Below are positions 15,898 through 24,964 of a stretch of 27,306 nucleotides of DNA, one piece after another; position 1 is the stretch's first letter; each line of letters begins with the position of its first letter. The position numbers and the translations under genes were made by a program. The stretch spans positions 1 through 27,306 of the forward strand of contig CALLXS010000035.1 in the NCBI GenBank assembly GCA_937875295.1, written 5' to 3'. This stretch comes from an uncultured bacterium (GTDB lineage: Bacteria > Bacteroidota > Ignavibacteria > Kapaibacteriales > UBA2268). The notes under the pieces are model-generated. The model was not told the origin of the DNA. It did not search any database and worked only from the letters and a program-made list of their open reading frames with translations.

Positions 15898-16941
15898 ATG
15901 AAATTATCAGAATTTAAATATAATTTACCAAAAAACTCAATTGCAAAATTCCCTATTGATCCAAGAAATAATTCTAATTTAATGGTAATTGATAGAGAAA
16001 CAGGCGAAATCGAAGAAATGATTTTCAAAGATATTGTTAATTTATTTCAAAAAGGTGATTGTATTGTTCTGAATGAGACAAAAGTTTTCCCTGCACGAAT
16101 ATTTGGGAAAAAAGAAAAAACCAACGCACAAATTGAAGTTATGTTACTTAGAGAATTAAAAGCCGAAGAAAAGTTCTGGGAAGTACAAGTAGAACCAGCA
16201 AGGAAAGTGCGAATTGGTAACAAAATCTATTTTGATGGAAATAAATTCTTTTGCGAAATTAATGACAATACTACCTCTCGTGGTAGAACTGTTGTTTTCA
16301 CATATGATGGTGATATTTTTGATATTCTTCAAAAATTAGGTGAAATGCCACTACCTGAATATTTAAAACGGGAACCAACTGAATTTGACAAAGTATCATA
16401 TCAATGTGTTTTCGCTAACCCAAATAATTTAGCTTCAATTGCTCCTCCTTCTGCTGGACTCCATTTTACTACAGATATGATTGAACATTTAGAAGACAAA
16501 GGCGTTAGAGTAGCAAAAGTTAATGTAAATATTGGTCACGGTGTATTTGATAAAATAGAAGTTGAAGATTTAACTAAGCATAGAATGAATTCTGAATATT
16601 TTGAAGTTACTCGCGAAAACTCAGAAAAAATTAATAAAACATTAAAAGCCAAAAAGAATGTTTATGCCATCGGCTCCTCTGTTGTAAGAGCTTTAGAATC
16701 TTCTGTTTTGACTTCAGGTACTGTAAAACCAAATAAAGGTTGGACTGATAAATTTATTTTTCCTCCATTTAATTTTAAGATCACCACTCGTCTTCTTACA
16801 AATTTCCACCAACCATCTTCTCCGTCTTTATTTCTAACTGCTGCTTTTGCAGGAAAAGAAAATACAATTAAGGCATACAAAAGAGCAATAAAAAATAATT
16901 ATAGATTTTTATGTTATGGCGATGCGTTGTTAATTAAATAA
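15898..16941 (+). CDS. queA: S-adenosylmethionine:tRNA ribosyltransferase-isomerase
   Basis: The 347-residue protein matches QueA, which transfers and isomerises the ribosyl part of SAM onto preQ1 at the wobble base of Asn, Asp, His and Tyr tRNAs, the penultimate step to queuosine. Visible family blocks are LPKNSIAKFP, LNETKVFPARIFGKK, PLPEYLKRE, YQCVFA, the APPSAGLHFT block, VNIGHGVFDKI, HRMNSEYFEV and the C-terminal TNFHQPSSPSLFLTAAFAG. Length fits the family. An AGGA-like site lies just before the ATG. It is probably co-transcribed with htpG and ends at a bidirectional terminator. Confidence 0.95.
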   Translation: MKLSEFKYNLPKNSIAKFPIDPRNNSNLMVIDRETGEIEEMIFKDIVNLFQKGDCIVLNETKVFPARIFGKKEKTNAQIEVMLLRELKAEEKFWEVQVEPARKVRIGNKIYFDGNKFFCEINDNTTSRGRTVVFTYDGDIFDILQKLGEMPLPEYLKREPTEFDKVSYQCVFANPNNLASIAPPSAGLHFTTDMIEHLEDKGVRVAKVNVNIGHGVFDKIEVEDLTKHRMNSEYFEVTRENSEKINKTLKAKKNVYAIGSSVVRALESSVLTSGTVKPNKGWTDKFIFPPFNFKITTRLLTNFHQPSSPSLFLTAAFAGKENTIKAYKRAIKNNYRFLCYGDALLIK

Positions 16942-16967
16942 ACTTCGGTTAAACAAATATTAAAAAT

Positions 16968-17000
16968 AAAAAGTCCATTTAATGATGGACTTTTTTATTT
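16968..17000. terminator. Bidirectional terminator overlapping the end of the flippase gene
   Basis: AAAAAGTCCAT at 16968-16978 pairs with ATGGACTTTTT at 16985-16995 across a 6-base loop, with T-runs outward on both strands. The stop codon of the minus-strand flippase gene (16979-16981) lies in the loop, so the right arm is coding sequence for its last residues. Confidence 0.75.
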
Positions 17001-18289
17001 TTTAAAAAATTATTGGCATCAGTAAAACATTGAAATAAATCAGAAAAGTTATAACTATAGTTATTCTTAAAATGAAATATACCACAACTTCCTAAAATAA
17101 TTACATAAATTATAAATCCAATTGGCACTAATAATGCATTACCATGTAAACCGATTAAATACATACTAAGTAAATATCCAGTAACAGCATAAATTACATA
17201 TTTTAACAATAATTTTGAATTACCTTCTGCATTAATTAAAGTATTAAATAAGAAAAATGGTAAAAATAGTGCAGCAAAACTTAAAATTTTAAAAACTAAA
17301 GAACCATCAATATAAGCGGAATCTATAAATCTTTCATATACCCAATCAATCACACCAAATTGAACTGCAATAATACCAAAAATAAATCCAACAAGCAAAA
17401 ATGATACAGATTTAATTAATAATTCCCGCACTCCTTTTATATCAAGTTTATTAATTCTTCTTATTATAGCTGGATATAATAATCCTTGCACGGCAAATAG
17501 TGTTTCATCAAAAACCCTAAAAAATGTTTTTGCAGTGTTATAAATACCATTTATCCTTTTATCAAAGAAATAAAGAATAATAATAGAATCTAAATATTTA
17601 GGTATTGCATTTAAAAATTGTGTAAATAACAAAGGTATTGAAAAATTCATCATTTGCTTTATTGTAATGTCTCCTTTAAGTCCAATTTTAATTTTTTTAT
17701 GTACTAAAATTAATGCTACAATGGAGCTTACGATATTTCCACACATATACATAAATGCAAAATCGAGAAAATCCATATCAACTTTTAAATTAAAAATAAA
17801 ATATAGCGTAATTAAAGTAATAGGTAAGAAGTACATCAAATTAATAACAAATAATTTATTCATTTCAGAATATTTATACACAAATTTTAAGCAATACATT
17901 CTTAATAAGCTAGCAATATTATATAAAGGTAAATATGTCAAAACTAAAATTATATCTTCCGGATTTTTAAAAGTATTTGCTATATGATCTTTAAAAATAT
18001 ATAAAAGGAATGGTAATAATAGTACAATCCCAATATGAATAAGCAATGCGAATAAATTGACTTTCGGAGCATTTTCTTCATTAATTCCAAATTGAATAAT
18101 ATTTACTAATGCAACTGCATCACTAATTACAAGTATCGCATTATTTAAATTTAATATTACGGCAAATAATCCCCAAATTTCTGGAGAAGTATGGTTAGCT
18201 TGCATGAGTGAAATCACTGCAAATCCGGCAAATAATCCTTTGTCAGCCATAGACCAAGTAATTTTATCTTTATAATCAGATAACTTCAT
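16979..18289 (-). CDS. Polysaccharide flippase-like membrane protein (MOP superfamily, Wzx-like)
   Basis: This 436-residue protein is almost entirely hydrophobic, with about 12 predicted membrane segments in the pattern of the MOP exporter superfamily (Wzx/MurJ/MATE-like). The block SIPLLFTQFLNAIPKYLDSIIILYFF followed by INGIYNTAKTFFRVFDETLFAVQGLLYPAII (positions about 215-275) resembles the repeat boundary in oligosaccharide flippases. Such proteins move lipid-linked sugars across the inner membrane, but no glycosyltransferase or surface polysaccharide genes are nearby, so the substrate is unknown. Its start overlaps the end of the upstream transporter gene by 14 bases, suggesting translational coupling. 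Confidence 0.75.
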   Translation of the reverse strand: MKLSDYKDKITWSMADKGLFAGFAVISLMQANHTSPEIWGLFAVILNLNNAILVISDAVALVNIIQFGINEENAPKVNLFALLIHIGIVLLLPFLLYIFKDHIANTFKNPEDIILVLTYLPLYNIASLLRMYCLKFVYKYSEMNKLFVINLMYFLPITLITLYFIFNLKVDMDFLDFAFMYMCGNIVSSIVALILVHKKIKIGLKGDITIKQMMNFSIPLLFTQFLNAIPKYLDSIIILYFFDKRINGIYNTAKTFFRVFDETLFAVQGLLYPAIIRRINKLDIKGVRELLIKSVSFLLVGFIFGIIAVQFGVIDWVYERFIDSAYIDGSLVFKILSFAALFLPFFLFNTLINAEGNSKLLLKYVIYAVTGYLLSMYLIGLHGNALLVPIGFIIYVIILGSCGIFHFKNNYSYNFSDLFQCFTDANNFLKNKKVHH

Positions 18290-19589
18290 TATTTACCTCT
18301 TCATATTTTACATTATATAATAGAATAAATCCTATTATGAAAAAAACAGATAATGATAATATTCCTAAACGGTAACTATGAGTTAAATCCATAGCAATAG
18401 CAAAGGCTAATGGTCCTAATAATGAAGAACCTTTTTCACTTAATTCATAAATACTAAAATATTCACCTTGTTTATCTTGAGGGATTAACTTTGAATACAT
18501 AGACCTGCTTAATGCTTGAATACCTCCCATTCCAATGGCAATTACTCCGGCTAAGATGAAAAATTTAACTGCATTATCTAAATATAAATATGCAAAAATT
18601 ACGGATATACACCATAAAACAATCAAAATTAAAATTGATAATTTACTACCTATTGGTTTTGAAATATAATTAAATAAAATAGCTCCTATAAAAGCCATAA
18701 ATTGCACCATTAAAATTGCAATAATTATTGTATCTGTGTTCAATCCAATTTCTCTTTGCGCAAATTGAGCAGACATTACTATTACTGCTTGCACTCCGTC
18801 ATTATAAAATATAAAAGCTAATAAAAATAATAATGCATTTTTGTGATTTTTTAAATCTAAAATTGTCAATTTTAATTTTTTTAAAGATTGTTTGACATTT
18901 AGCTTTTGAGATATCTGAATATTTGAGATATTATTATTCTTTAGCCATAAAAAAGGAAATATTGAAAATAATAACCACCATACTCCTGCAGATGTTAGCG
19001 AAATTCTAATTGCTATATCATTAGGCATATTTTTAAATATAGAGCCAGCATAATTAAACAATAATAAATTAAAGAATAAAAGTAATCCTCCGCCTAAATA
19101 CCCTATTCCCCATCCAATTGAGGATACTTTATCACGATATTCAATTTCTGCAATCTGAGATAAGTAAGAATTATAAACAACCATTGAAGCACCAAAACAA
19201 ATATTAGCTATAAGAAGTATAAAGCTACCAAAAAGGTAATTATCACCTGTGAGAAAATATAAGCTCATTGTAGAAAGTGATCCAATCAAAGTAAAAATTA
19301 TCAATAATTGTTTTTTATAATTTGAATTATCTGAAATTGCTCCAACTATTGGTAAAAGTAAAAATTGAAATGCCACAGAAAGTGAAATTACATAAGGAAA
19401 TAAAGAATCAGCATAAATTTTTATTCCGAAAGGATAAATATAGCCATTTATAGATGCACTTGAAGCAATAGAAGTAAGAAATGGTCCCATAAAAACTGTA
19501 ATCACAGTAGTCGAAAAAGCGGAATTTGCCCAATCATACATATACCAGCCTATTCTCTCTTTTTTTGTACTTTTTCTTATATTTACCAT
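18276..19589 (-). CDS. MFS transporter, UMF1 (Atg22-like) family
   Basis: This 437-residue protein has about 12 membrane segments and the UMF1/Atg22 signature near its start: GWYMYDWANSAFSTTV. Other blocks are LPIVGAISD (residues about 80), the loop FGASMVVYNSYL, SSIGWGIGYLGGG and SRSMYSKLIPQDKQGEYFSIY. Members of this family export amino acids in yeast vacuoles; bacterial substrates are mostly unknown. It is transcribed first in a two-gene operon with the flippase-like gene, which overlaps its 3' end, and diverges from hslO across a 75-base gap. Confidence 0.82.
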   Translation of the reverse strand: MVNIRKSTKKERIGWYMYDWANSAFSTTVITVFMGPFLTSIASSASINGYIYPFGIKIYADSLFPYVISLSVAFQFLLLPIVGAISDNSNYKKQLLIIFTLIGSLSTMSLYFLTGDNYLFGSFILLIANICFGASMVVYNSYLSQIAEIEYRDKVSSIGWGIGYLGGGLLLFFNLLLFNYAGSIFKNMPNDIAIRISLTSAGVWWLLFSIFPFLWLKNNNISNIQISQKLNVKQSLKKLKLTILDLKNHKNALLFLLAFIFYNDGVQAVIVMSAQFAQREIGLNTDTIIIAILMVQFMAFIGAILFNYISKPIGSKLSILILIVLWCISVIFAYLYLDNAVKFFILAGVIAIGMGGIQALSRSMYSKLIPQDKQGEYFSIYELSEKGSSLLGPLAFAIAMDLTHSYRLGILSLSVFFIIGFILLYNVKYEEVNNEVI

Positions 19590-19607
19590 TTTTTCAAGTT
19601 AACTTCG

Positions 19608-19615
19608 TATTTTTG
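19608..19615 (+). promoter_or_regulatory. Candidate -7 promoter element for hslO
   Basis: TATTTTTG matches TAnnTTTG and lies 49 bases before the hslO ATG, inside the divergent gap. No TTG is seen at the expected -33 spacing, so the call is tentative. Confidence 0.4.
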
Positions 19616-19664
19616 TATTTTAAGAAAATTAAGATTTACAAAATTATAAAATTTATTATTAATT

Positions 19665-20540
19665 ATGGATACAAATAATATTGAAATAAATAGAATTAAT
19701 TCACTTGATAGAGCTGTAAGAATAATTTCTGAAGATGGCTTTTTTAGAGCTGTAGCTGTAAAAAATTCAAATTCAGCTAAAATTGCCCAGAATAAACATA
19801 ATTATTCTGAAGAATTAGCCTTGCCACTTGCAAACGTATTTTCATTCGCAAATTTGACTTCAGCGTTTTTAAAAGGTGAAGAAAGAATTATAGTTGATTT
19901 GCAAAATTATAATAATATTGGGAAAATTTACGCAGAAGCAATGCCTATTGGTGAATTAAGGGGCTTTGTAACAAAAGAATCATTAAACGATTCTAAAATC
20001 CTTAAGGTTAGCCGTATATTATATGGTGAAGCTGAACCAATTACTGGTATAGTGGAAATTATTTCATCTAATATTTCCGAAATATTTGAGGAATATTTAA
20101 AAATGTCAGAACAGGTCAAATCATTTGTTATGCTTGATGCTACTGCTGATACAGGTGGGATTATTCAACAATCTGGAGGATTAATCGTTCAAGCTATGCC
20201 AGGAGCAAGTAATTCAAAAATAACAGAAGTTGATAATGCTATTAAATCAGCAAATTCATATTGTGATTATTTATCAAATGATCTTAGACCTGACCAAATC
20301 TTAAAGGCAATTTTACCATTTGAATTTAAAATAATAAAAAGTTCATTAGTTGACTTCTTCTGTAGATGTAGTAAAGATACATTTGTTAATAAATTAATCA
20401 CATTAGGAATTGATGAAATTAAATCAATGAAAAACGATAATCACAATGAATTAGTATGTCAATTTTGCAATAATAAATACTACATTGAAGATAGAGAATT
20501 CGATAATATAATAATAAATCTCCAAGCAAAGAACAATTAA
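19665..20540 (+). CDS. hslO: Redox-regulated chaperone Hsp33
   Basis: The 291-residue protein matches Hsp33, a cytoplasmic holdase switched on by oxidative unfolding. The N-terminal core shows DRAVRIISEDGFFRAVAV and AYAEAMPIGELRGFV-like sequence, then DTGGIIQQSGGLIVQAMPGA. The C-terminal redox switch is intact, with Cys233-X-Cys235 and Cys265-X-X-Cys268, the four zinc ligands. It begins a plus-strand run with the lytic transglycosylase 5 bases downstream. Grouping with DsbD (thiol redox in the periplasm) a little further on is suggestive of an envelope/redox-stress neighbourhood. Confidence 0.93.
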   Translation: MDTNNIEINRINSLDRAVRIISEDGFFRAVAVKNSNSAKIAQNKHNYSEELALPLANVFSFANLTSAFLKGEERIIVDLQNYNNIGKIYAEAMPIGELRGFVTKESLNDSKILKVSRILYGEAEPITGIVEIISSNISEIFEEYLKMSEQVKSFVMLDATADTGGIIQQSGGLIVQAMPGASNSKITEVDNAIKSANSYCDYLSNDLRPDQILKAILPFEFKIIKSSLVDFFCRCSKDTFVNKLITLGIDEIKSMKNDNHNELVCQFCNNKYYIEDREFDNIIINLQAKNN

Positions 20541-20545
20541 TAAAA

Positions 20546-21481
20546 ATGAAAAATCCTTATATATTTTTAATAGTGGCAATATTTTTCTTTTCATCTTGCG
20601 ATGACTCTAATTTATTAAAAAGCCAAGCCAATAATAACTCCAACTTTTCAAATAATAATATCAAAGAAAATGAAATTATTGATAATTATAATTCTTTTCT
20701 GACTAAAATAGATATTCCCTCTAAGTTGGATTTCTGCGGTGAAAGAATTCCACTAGAAATAGATGAAGTACGAGAGCGAGTAGAACGTGAATTTTATATG
20801 CTTCTTCAGCAACAAGGACAAATTCTACTTTATTTAAAAAGATCAGGAAAATATTTCCCAACATTCGAGAAGATATTAAAAGAGGAAAATGCTCCTGATG
20901 ATTTAAAATATTTATCTGTCGCTGAATCTGCGTTATTTATGGCAAGGTCTGGAAAAGGAGCCATAGGTCTCTGGCAATTTATGGAAGAAACTGCCAAATC
21001 CTATGGATTAACTGTAAATGACTATGTTGACGAAAGAAGACATGTTGTAAAAAGTACTTATGCCGGAATTGAATATTTAAAAAGAGGTTATATTAAGTAT
21101 AAATCATGGATTAGTGCAGCTGCTGCATATAACATGGGATTTGGTGGATTTTCAGAAAATTTGAATTTCCAAAGTCAAGATAATTATTTTGATTTATTCT
21201 TGAATGAAGAAACTTCAAGATATATTTTTAGAATAGTTGTAATTAAAGAAATCATGTCTAATCCACAAAAATATGGATATAATATAAGTCCGGAACTATT
21301 GTATAAACCTGAAAAAGTTAAAATTGTAAAAGAAACTAATGCTATTCCAAATTTAGCAATATGGGCAAAATCTCATGGAACTTCCTATAAAGATGTAAAA
21401 TTGCTAAATTTATGGATACTTAAAAGAGAATTACCTGCTCCTGGTAAAGACTCATTTTATGAAATTTTAATTCCTCAATAA
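20546..21481 (+). CDS. Membrane-bound lytic murein transglycosylase (SLT domain, MltD-like lipoprotein)
   Basis: This 311-residue protein has a lipoprotein signal peptide ending FFSSC (Cys18), then an Asn-rich linker, then an SLT (lysozyme-like) domain at about 85-250. The catalytic Glu is Glu127 in SVAESAL, followed by GAIGLWQFM, AGIEYLK and AAAAYNMGFGG, all hallmarks of MltD/MltE-type lytic transglycosylases, which cut the glycan strands of peptidoglycan with formation of 1,6-anhydro-MurNAc. The last 60 residues (WAKSHGTSYKDVKLLN... to the end) resemble a LysM-like repeat region, though shorter than in E. coli MltD. It follows hslO by 5 bases. Confidence 0.9.
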   Translation: MKNPYIFLIVAIFFFSSCDDSNLLKSQANNNSNFSNNNIKENEIIDNYNSFLTKIDIPSKLDFCGERIPLEIDEVRERVEREFYMLLQQQGQILLYLKRSGKYFPTFEKILKEENAPDDLKYLSVAESALFMARSGKGAIGLWQFMEETAKSYGLTVNDYVDERRHVVKSTYAGIEYLKRGYIKYKSWISAAAAYNMGFGGFSENLNFQSQDNYFDLFLNEETSRYIFRIVVIKEIMSNPQKYGYNISPELLYKPEKVKIVKETNAIPNLAIWAKSHGTSYKDVKLLNLWILKRELPAPGKDSFYEILIPQ

Positions 21482-21536
21482 TTCAAAATAAAAATTTCAA
21501 TTCAAATAATTTACTTCTTATTTAAAATTATAAATT

Positions 21537-22757
21537 TTGTATAAAAAAACTACTTTAGACAATGGGCTTAGAGTCCTATCTTATAATATTCCACAAGCAA
21601 ATTCATTTGCTTTAGGTTTGTTTGTGAATTCAGGTTCAAGAGAAGATTTTCAGAATCATGAAGGTATTGCTCACTTTTTAGAACATAGCGTTTTTAGAAG
21701 AACTAAAGGTAAAACATCAAAAAAAATATCACAAGAATTTGAAAATTTGGGTGCATATACAAATGCATTCACTACAAAAGAAACTATTTGCTTTTACGTA
21801 AGGGCATTGCCTGATAATTTCCAAAAAATTATTAAACTATTATACGATATCACTATAAATCCAATTTTTTTAGATAAAGATATCGATAAAGAAAGAAAAA
21901 TAATTAACGAGGAACTAAAATCTTATTATGATGATCCTGAAGAGTTAATTTTAGATTATTCTGATGAAATAATATTTAGAAATTCTAATTTATCTCATCC
22001 TATAATTGGTACAGAACAAAGCCTATTAAACATAAATAAAGATGAATTAGAGAGATTTCATCAATTACATCTAAATGCAAAGAATTTAATTATCTCTATT
22101 GTTAGTAATATCGAGCATGATAAAATCATAGATATAATTAATAAAATCTTTAAACTAAAAAATAACAGCATTTTTAATAATAATAGATCTATTTCAACAT
22201 ATAAACCAGAAAATCTGATCGTTGAAAAAGACTATGCACAAAATCACTTTCTTTTTAGTACTCGATCTTGTAAATTTTCAGATAACGAAAAATATGCTTT
22301 ATCTGCGTTAAGTTTTCTACTTGGAGAGGGTAATAGTTCAATACTAAATTATAGCTTGAGAGAAAAATTTGGTCTAGTCTATTCTGTATATTCTAATTTA
22401 CAATTCTATAGTGATACAGGTGTATTTAGTATTTATGCCGGTAGCGAAAATAAAAATATTGATAGAATTAAAAGTATTATTGAAAATGAATTTTATAAAT
22501 TAAGCCAAAAACAATTTTCTGAAAAAGAATTGAATTTAGCAAAGCAACAATTAAAAGCCTCTGCAATTATGTCAATTGAAAATTTTTCTGACTTAATGCA
22601 AGATATTGCAAAAAACGAAATGATGAATCAACAATATTTAAACACTAATGAAATCTTTAATAAAATCGATGAAATTTCTATTGATTTATTAAATGAATTA
22701 GTTGAAAGATATATGAAAAATGATATTTGGTCAAAAATAATTTTTAAAATTACATAA
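21537..22757 (+). CDS. M16 family zinc metallopeptidase (processing-peptidase-like), TTG start
   Basis: The 406-residue protein belongs to peptidase family M16. The inverted zinc motif HFLEH is at residues 46-50 (His46, Glu49, His50) and the third ligand is likely Glu126 in NEEL, 76 residues on, as expected. The C-terminal half carries LREKFGLVYSVYS, the Arg/Tyr element of the family. It is a cytoplasmic or periplasmic peptidase; no signal peptide is visible. The start is inferred as TTG at 21537: an in-frame TAA lies at 21531-21533, only ATT at 21534 lies between, and the protein matches the family from its third residue. No Shine-Dalgarno site is visible. Confidence 0.9.
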   Translation: MYKKTTLDNGLRVLSYNIPQANSFALGLFVNSGSREDFQNHEGIAHFLEHSVFRRTKGKTSKKISQEFENLGAYTNAFTTKETICFYVRALPDNFQKIIKLLYDITINPIFLDKDIDKERKIINEELKSYYDDPEELILDYSDEIIFRNSNLSHPIIGTEQSLLNINKDELERFHQLHLNAKNLIISIVSNIEHDKIIDIINKIFKLKNNSIFNNNRSISTYKPENLIVEKDYAQNHFLFSTRSCKFSDNEKYALSALSFLLGEGNSSILNYSLREKFGLVYSVYSNLQFYSDTGVFSIYAGSENKNIDRIKSIIENEFYKLSQKQFSEKELNLAKQQLKASAIMSIENFSDLMQDIAKNEMMNQQYLNTNEIFNKIDEISIDLLNELVERYMKNDIWSKIIFKIT

Positions 22758-22765
22758 AAATTAAA

Positions 22766-22773
22766 TATTTTTG
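22766..22773 (+). promoter_or_regulatory. Candidate -7 promoter element for dsbD
   Basis: TATTTTTG matches the TAnnTTTG box and lies 47 bases before the dsbD ATG, just after the M16 peptidase stop. No clear TTG is seen at -33, so dsbD may instead be read from upstream. Confidence 0.35.
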
Positions 22774-22820
22774 TAAAATTTATTTATTGAAATTTATTAA
22801 ATAATAAAATATAGGTCATT

Positions 22821-24818
22821 ATGAATAAAATTAATATTCTAAAGAAAAACATATTAATATGTTTGCTCCTTTTAATTACATGTAATTTAGGATATGCTGC
22901 AGAAAACCAACATTTTAAAATTTCTGCAAACCCATCAAAATTAGTAATTAAACAAGGAGAAAGATTTTCAGTTAGAGTTGTAATAAATTTTGAAAAAAAT
23001 TGGCATTCATATGGAACAAGGAAAATCGTTGGTGTAGATGGATTTGGTCCAGAACAAACATCTTTTAAAGTTGAACCTAAAAGTTCTATTTTCGTCGATG
23101 GAAAAATTAAAACTCCTAAAATGGAAAAACACTACGATGAAGCATTTGAAACTGAAGTTGATTATTTACCTCAAAATACTGTAATTGAGATTCCACTTAA
23201 AGCAAAAAAAGATTTGAACTTAAGTAAAGATAAAATCTCAATTATTGCCCATATGCAACAATGTGATAATACTTCATGCTTGCCACCAGAAGATTTCAAA
23301 GCAGCTGTAAATCAAACAGTATATAAATCTACTATTATTAAAGAAGAAGAAGTAGCAGAATTAGATACTACTACTACTACAGAACTTACTGAAGAACCAG
23401 TAGAAAATGATTCTCAAACCGTTGCAACTACTATCGCTCAACCAGTAAAAGAAAATATCATAAATGATGATAATTCTCAAAATTCTAAGTCTGATGGTGA
23501 ATCAGCAGGTTTACTTACTACATTAATTTTATCAATGCTTGCAGGATTAGGTGCTTTTATTACTCCATGTGTTTTTCCAATGGTACCAATCACTGTTTCG
23601 TTTTTCACGAAAAGAAATGAACAAGCTCCTGGCAAAGGTTTAAGAGACGCTTTGATATATGCTTTAGGTATTATTGTAGCATTTACTACTCTGGGAGTAT
23701 TAGTATCAGCATTACTTGGTCCAGCCGGGATGCAAAACTTAGCAGCAAGTCCTTGGTTCAATTTAGCAATAGTTCTAATATTTTTACTATTCGGATTTAG
23801 CCTTTTTGGTGCTTATGAATTACAATTACCTACTTCATGGACAAATAATTTAAATGCTAAAAGTAATTCTACTAGTGGAGTAGCAAGTGTAATATTAATG
23901 TCGATTACATTCGCTCTTACTTCTTTCTCATGCACTGGACCTCTTGTTGCCGCTGCTTTAGTAAGCGCTTCTCAAGGTGAATGGTTTTATCCTATAGTAA
24001 GTATGGTTGGGTTTTCTTCGATGCTTGCTCTTCCATTCTTTTTATTAGCTCTATTCCCTGCAGCACTAAACAAATTACCAAAAGCTGGTGGTTGGATGAA
24101 TAATGTAAAAGTAATATTAGGATTTATTGTTTTAGCTGTTACTTTGAAATATTTAAATAATGCTCTTATAGTATGGAATGCAGAAATTCCAAGAGATTTA
24201 TTCTTATCAATGTGGTCTATTATTGCTTTGCTTTGCACAATCTATATTTTGGGAGTATTTAAAACTTCTCACGATTCACCGGTAAATAGCATTGGAGTTC
24301 CAAGAATACTATTTGCCTTATTATTTGGCACTTGGATGTTTTATATGATATCCGGCTTAGGAAATAATCGCCAATTAGGCTTTCTTGAATCTATGCTACC
24401 AATGCCATCAGAAGAAAATACTACTTTAGTAATGGCTGGAAATGCAACTTCAAATATCACACCGAACGCAACTTCTACTGAATGGTTCCATACATATAAT
24501 GATGCTCTTGCTGATGCTAAAAAAAGCGGGAATAATATGCTTATTGATTTTACAGGAAAAACATGTACAAACTGCAAAATGATGGAAAAGAAATTATATC
24601 CTAATCCAAAAATACAAGAATTATTTGGAAAATTCTCCAGAGCTAAATTATATACTGACTTCCCAGAAAACAAAGAACTTCAATTGAAGAAATTTAATAC
24701 TGTGGCTCTACCGTTATATGCAATCATTAATCCAGAAAATGAAGAAATAATTGCAACTATTGAATATACTACTAATCCTGATGAATTTATTAATTTTTTA
24801 AATAAGGGAATTAAATAA
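22821..24818 (+). CDS. dsbD: Thiol:disulfide interchange protein DsbD
   Basis: The 665-residue protein has the full DsbD layout: a signal peptide (to about 27), a periplasmic alpha domain (about 30-170) with Cys148 and Cys153 in MQQCDNTSCLPP, a Thr-rich acidic linker (about 180-225), an eight-helix beta domain with Cys250 in ITPCVFPMVPIT and Cys371 in FSCTGPLVAA, and a C-terminal thioredoxin-like gamma domain with Cys582-Thr-Asn-Cys585 in GKTCTNCKMM. It carries electrons from cytoplasmic thioredoxin to periplasmic proteins, keeping disulfide isomerases and cytochrome c maturation thiols reduced. A hairpin terminator follows 44 bases after its stop. Confidence 0.93.
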   Translation: MNKINILKKNILICLLLLITCNLGYAAENQHFKISANPSKLVIKQGERFSVRVVINFEKNWHSYGTRKIVGVDGFGPEQTSFKVEPKSSIFVDGKIKTPKMEKHYDEAFETEVDYLPQNTVIEIPLKAKKDLNLSKDKISIIAHMQQCDNTSCLPPEDFKAAVNQTVYKSTIIKEEEVAELDTTTTTELTEEPVENDSQTVATTIAQPVKENIINDDNSQNSKSDGESAGLLTTLILSMLAGLGAFITPCVFPMVPITVSFFTKRNEQAPGKGLRDALIYALGIIVAFTTLGVLVSALLGPAGMQNLAASPWFNLAIVLIFLLFGFSLFGAYELQLPTSWTNNLNAKSNSTSGVASVILMSITFALTSFSCTGPLVAAALVSASQGEWFYPIVSMVGFSSMLALPFFLLALFPAALNKLPKAGGWMNNVKVILGFIVLAVTLKYLNNALIVWNAEIPRDLFLSMWSIIALLCTIYILGVFKTSHDSPVNSIGVPRILFALLFGTWMFYMISGLGNNRQLGFLESMLPMPSEENTTLVMAGNATSNITPNATSTEWFHTYNDALADAKKSGNNMLIDFTGKTCTNCKMMEKKLYPNPKIQELFGKFSRAKLYTDFPENKELQLKKFNTVALPLYAIINPENEEIIATIEYTTNPDEFINFLNKGIK

Positions 24819-24862
24819 TTTATAAGTAATAATATTTAATTAATATTTGTAATTAAAATAAA

Positions 24863-24906
24863 ACAATCAATCGCTGGCTAGTCCAACGGTTGATTGTCTT
24901 TTTTAA
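24863..24906 (+). terminator. Intrinsic terminator after dsbD
   Basis: ACAATCAA at 24863-24870 pairs with TTGATTGT at 24890-24897; an inner stem (CG/CG and TGG/CCA) extends it across one internal mismatch. CTTTTTT follows on the plus strand. The remainder of the 24819-24964 gap is AT-rich with nothing else seen. Confidence 0.75.
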
Positions 24907-24964
24907 GCTAACGTTTTTAAATATTTATTTAATTAACTTTATAAAATATTTTATAAATTATAAA

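Noticed and set aside
17667..17987. 106-residue plus-strand open frame
   Set aside because: It is antisense to the flippase-like gene and has no recognisable domain or start signal; a shadow of the AT-rich coding strand.
23477..24673. Minus-strand open frames within dsbD
   Set aside because: All lie opposite conserved DsbD coding sequence and show no family motifs.
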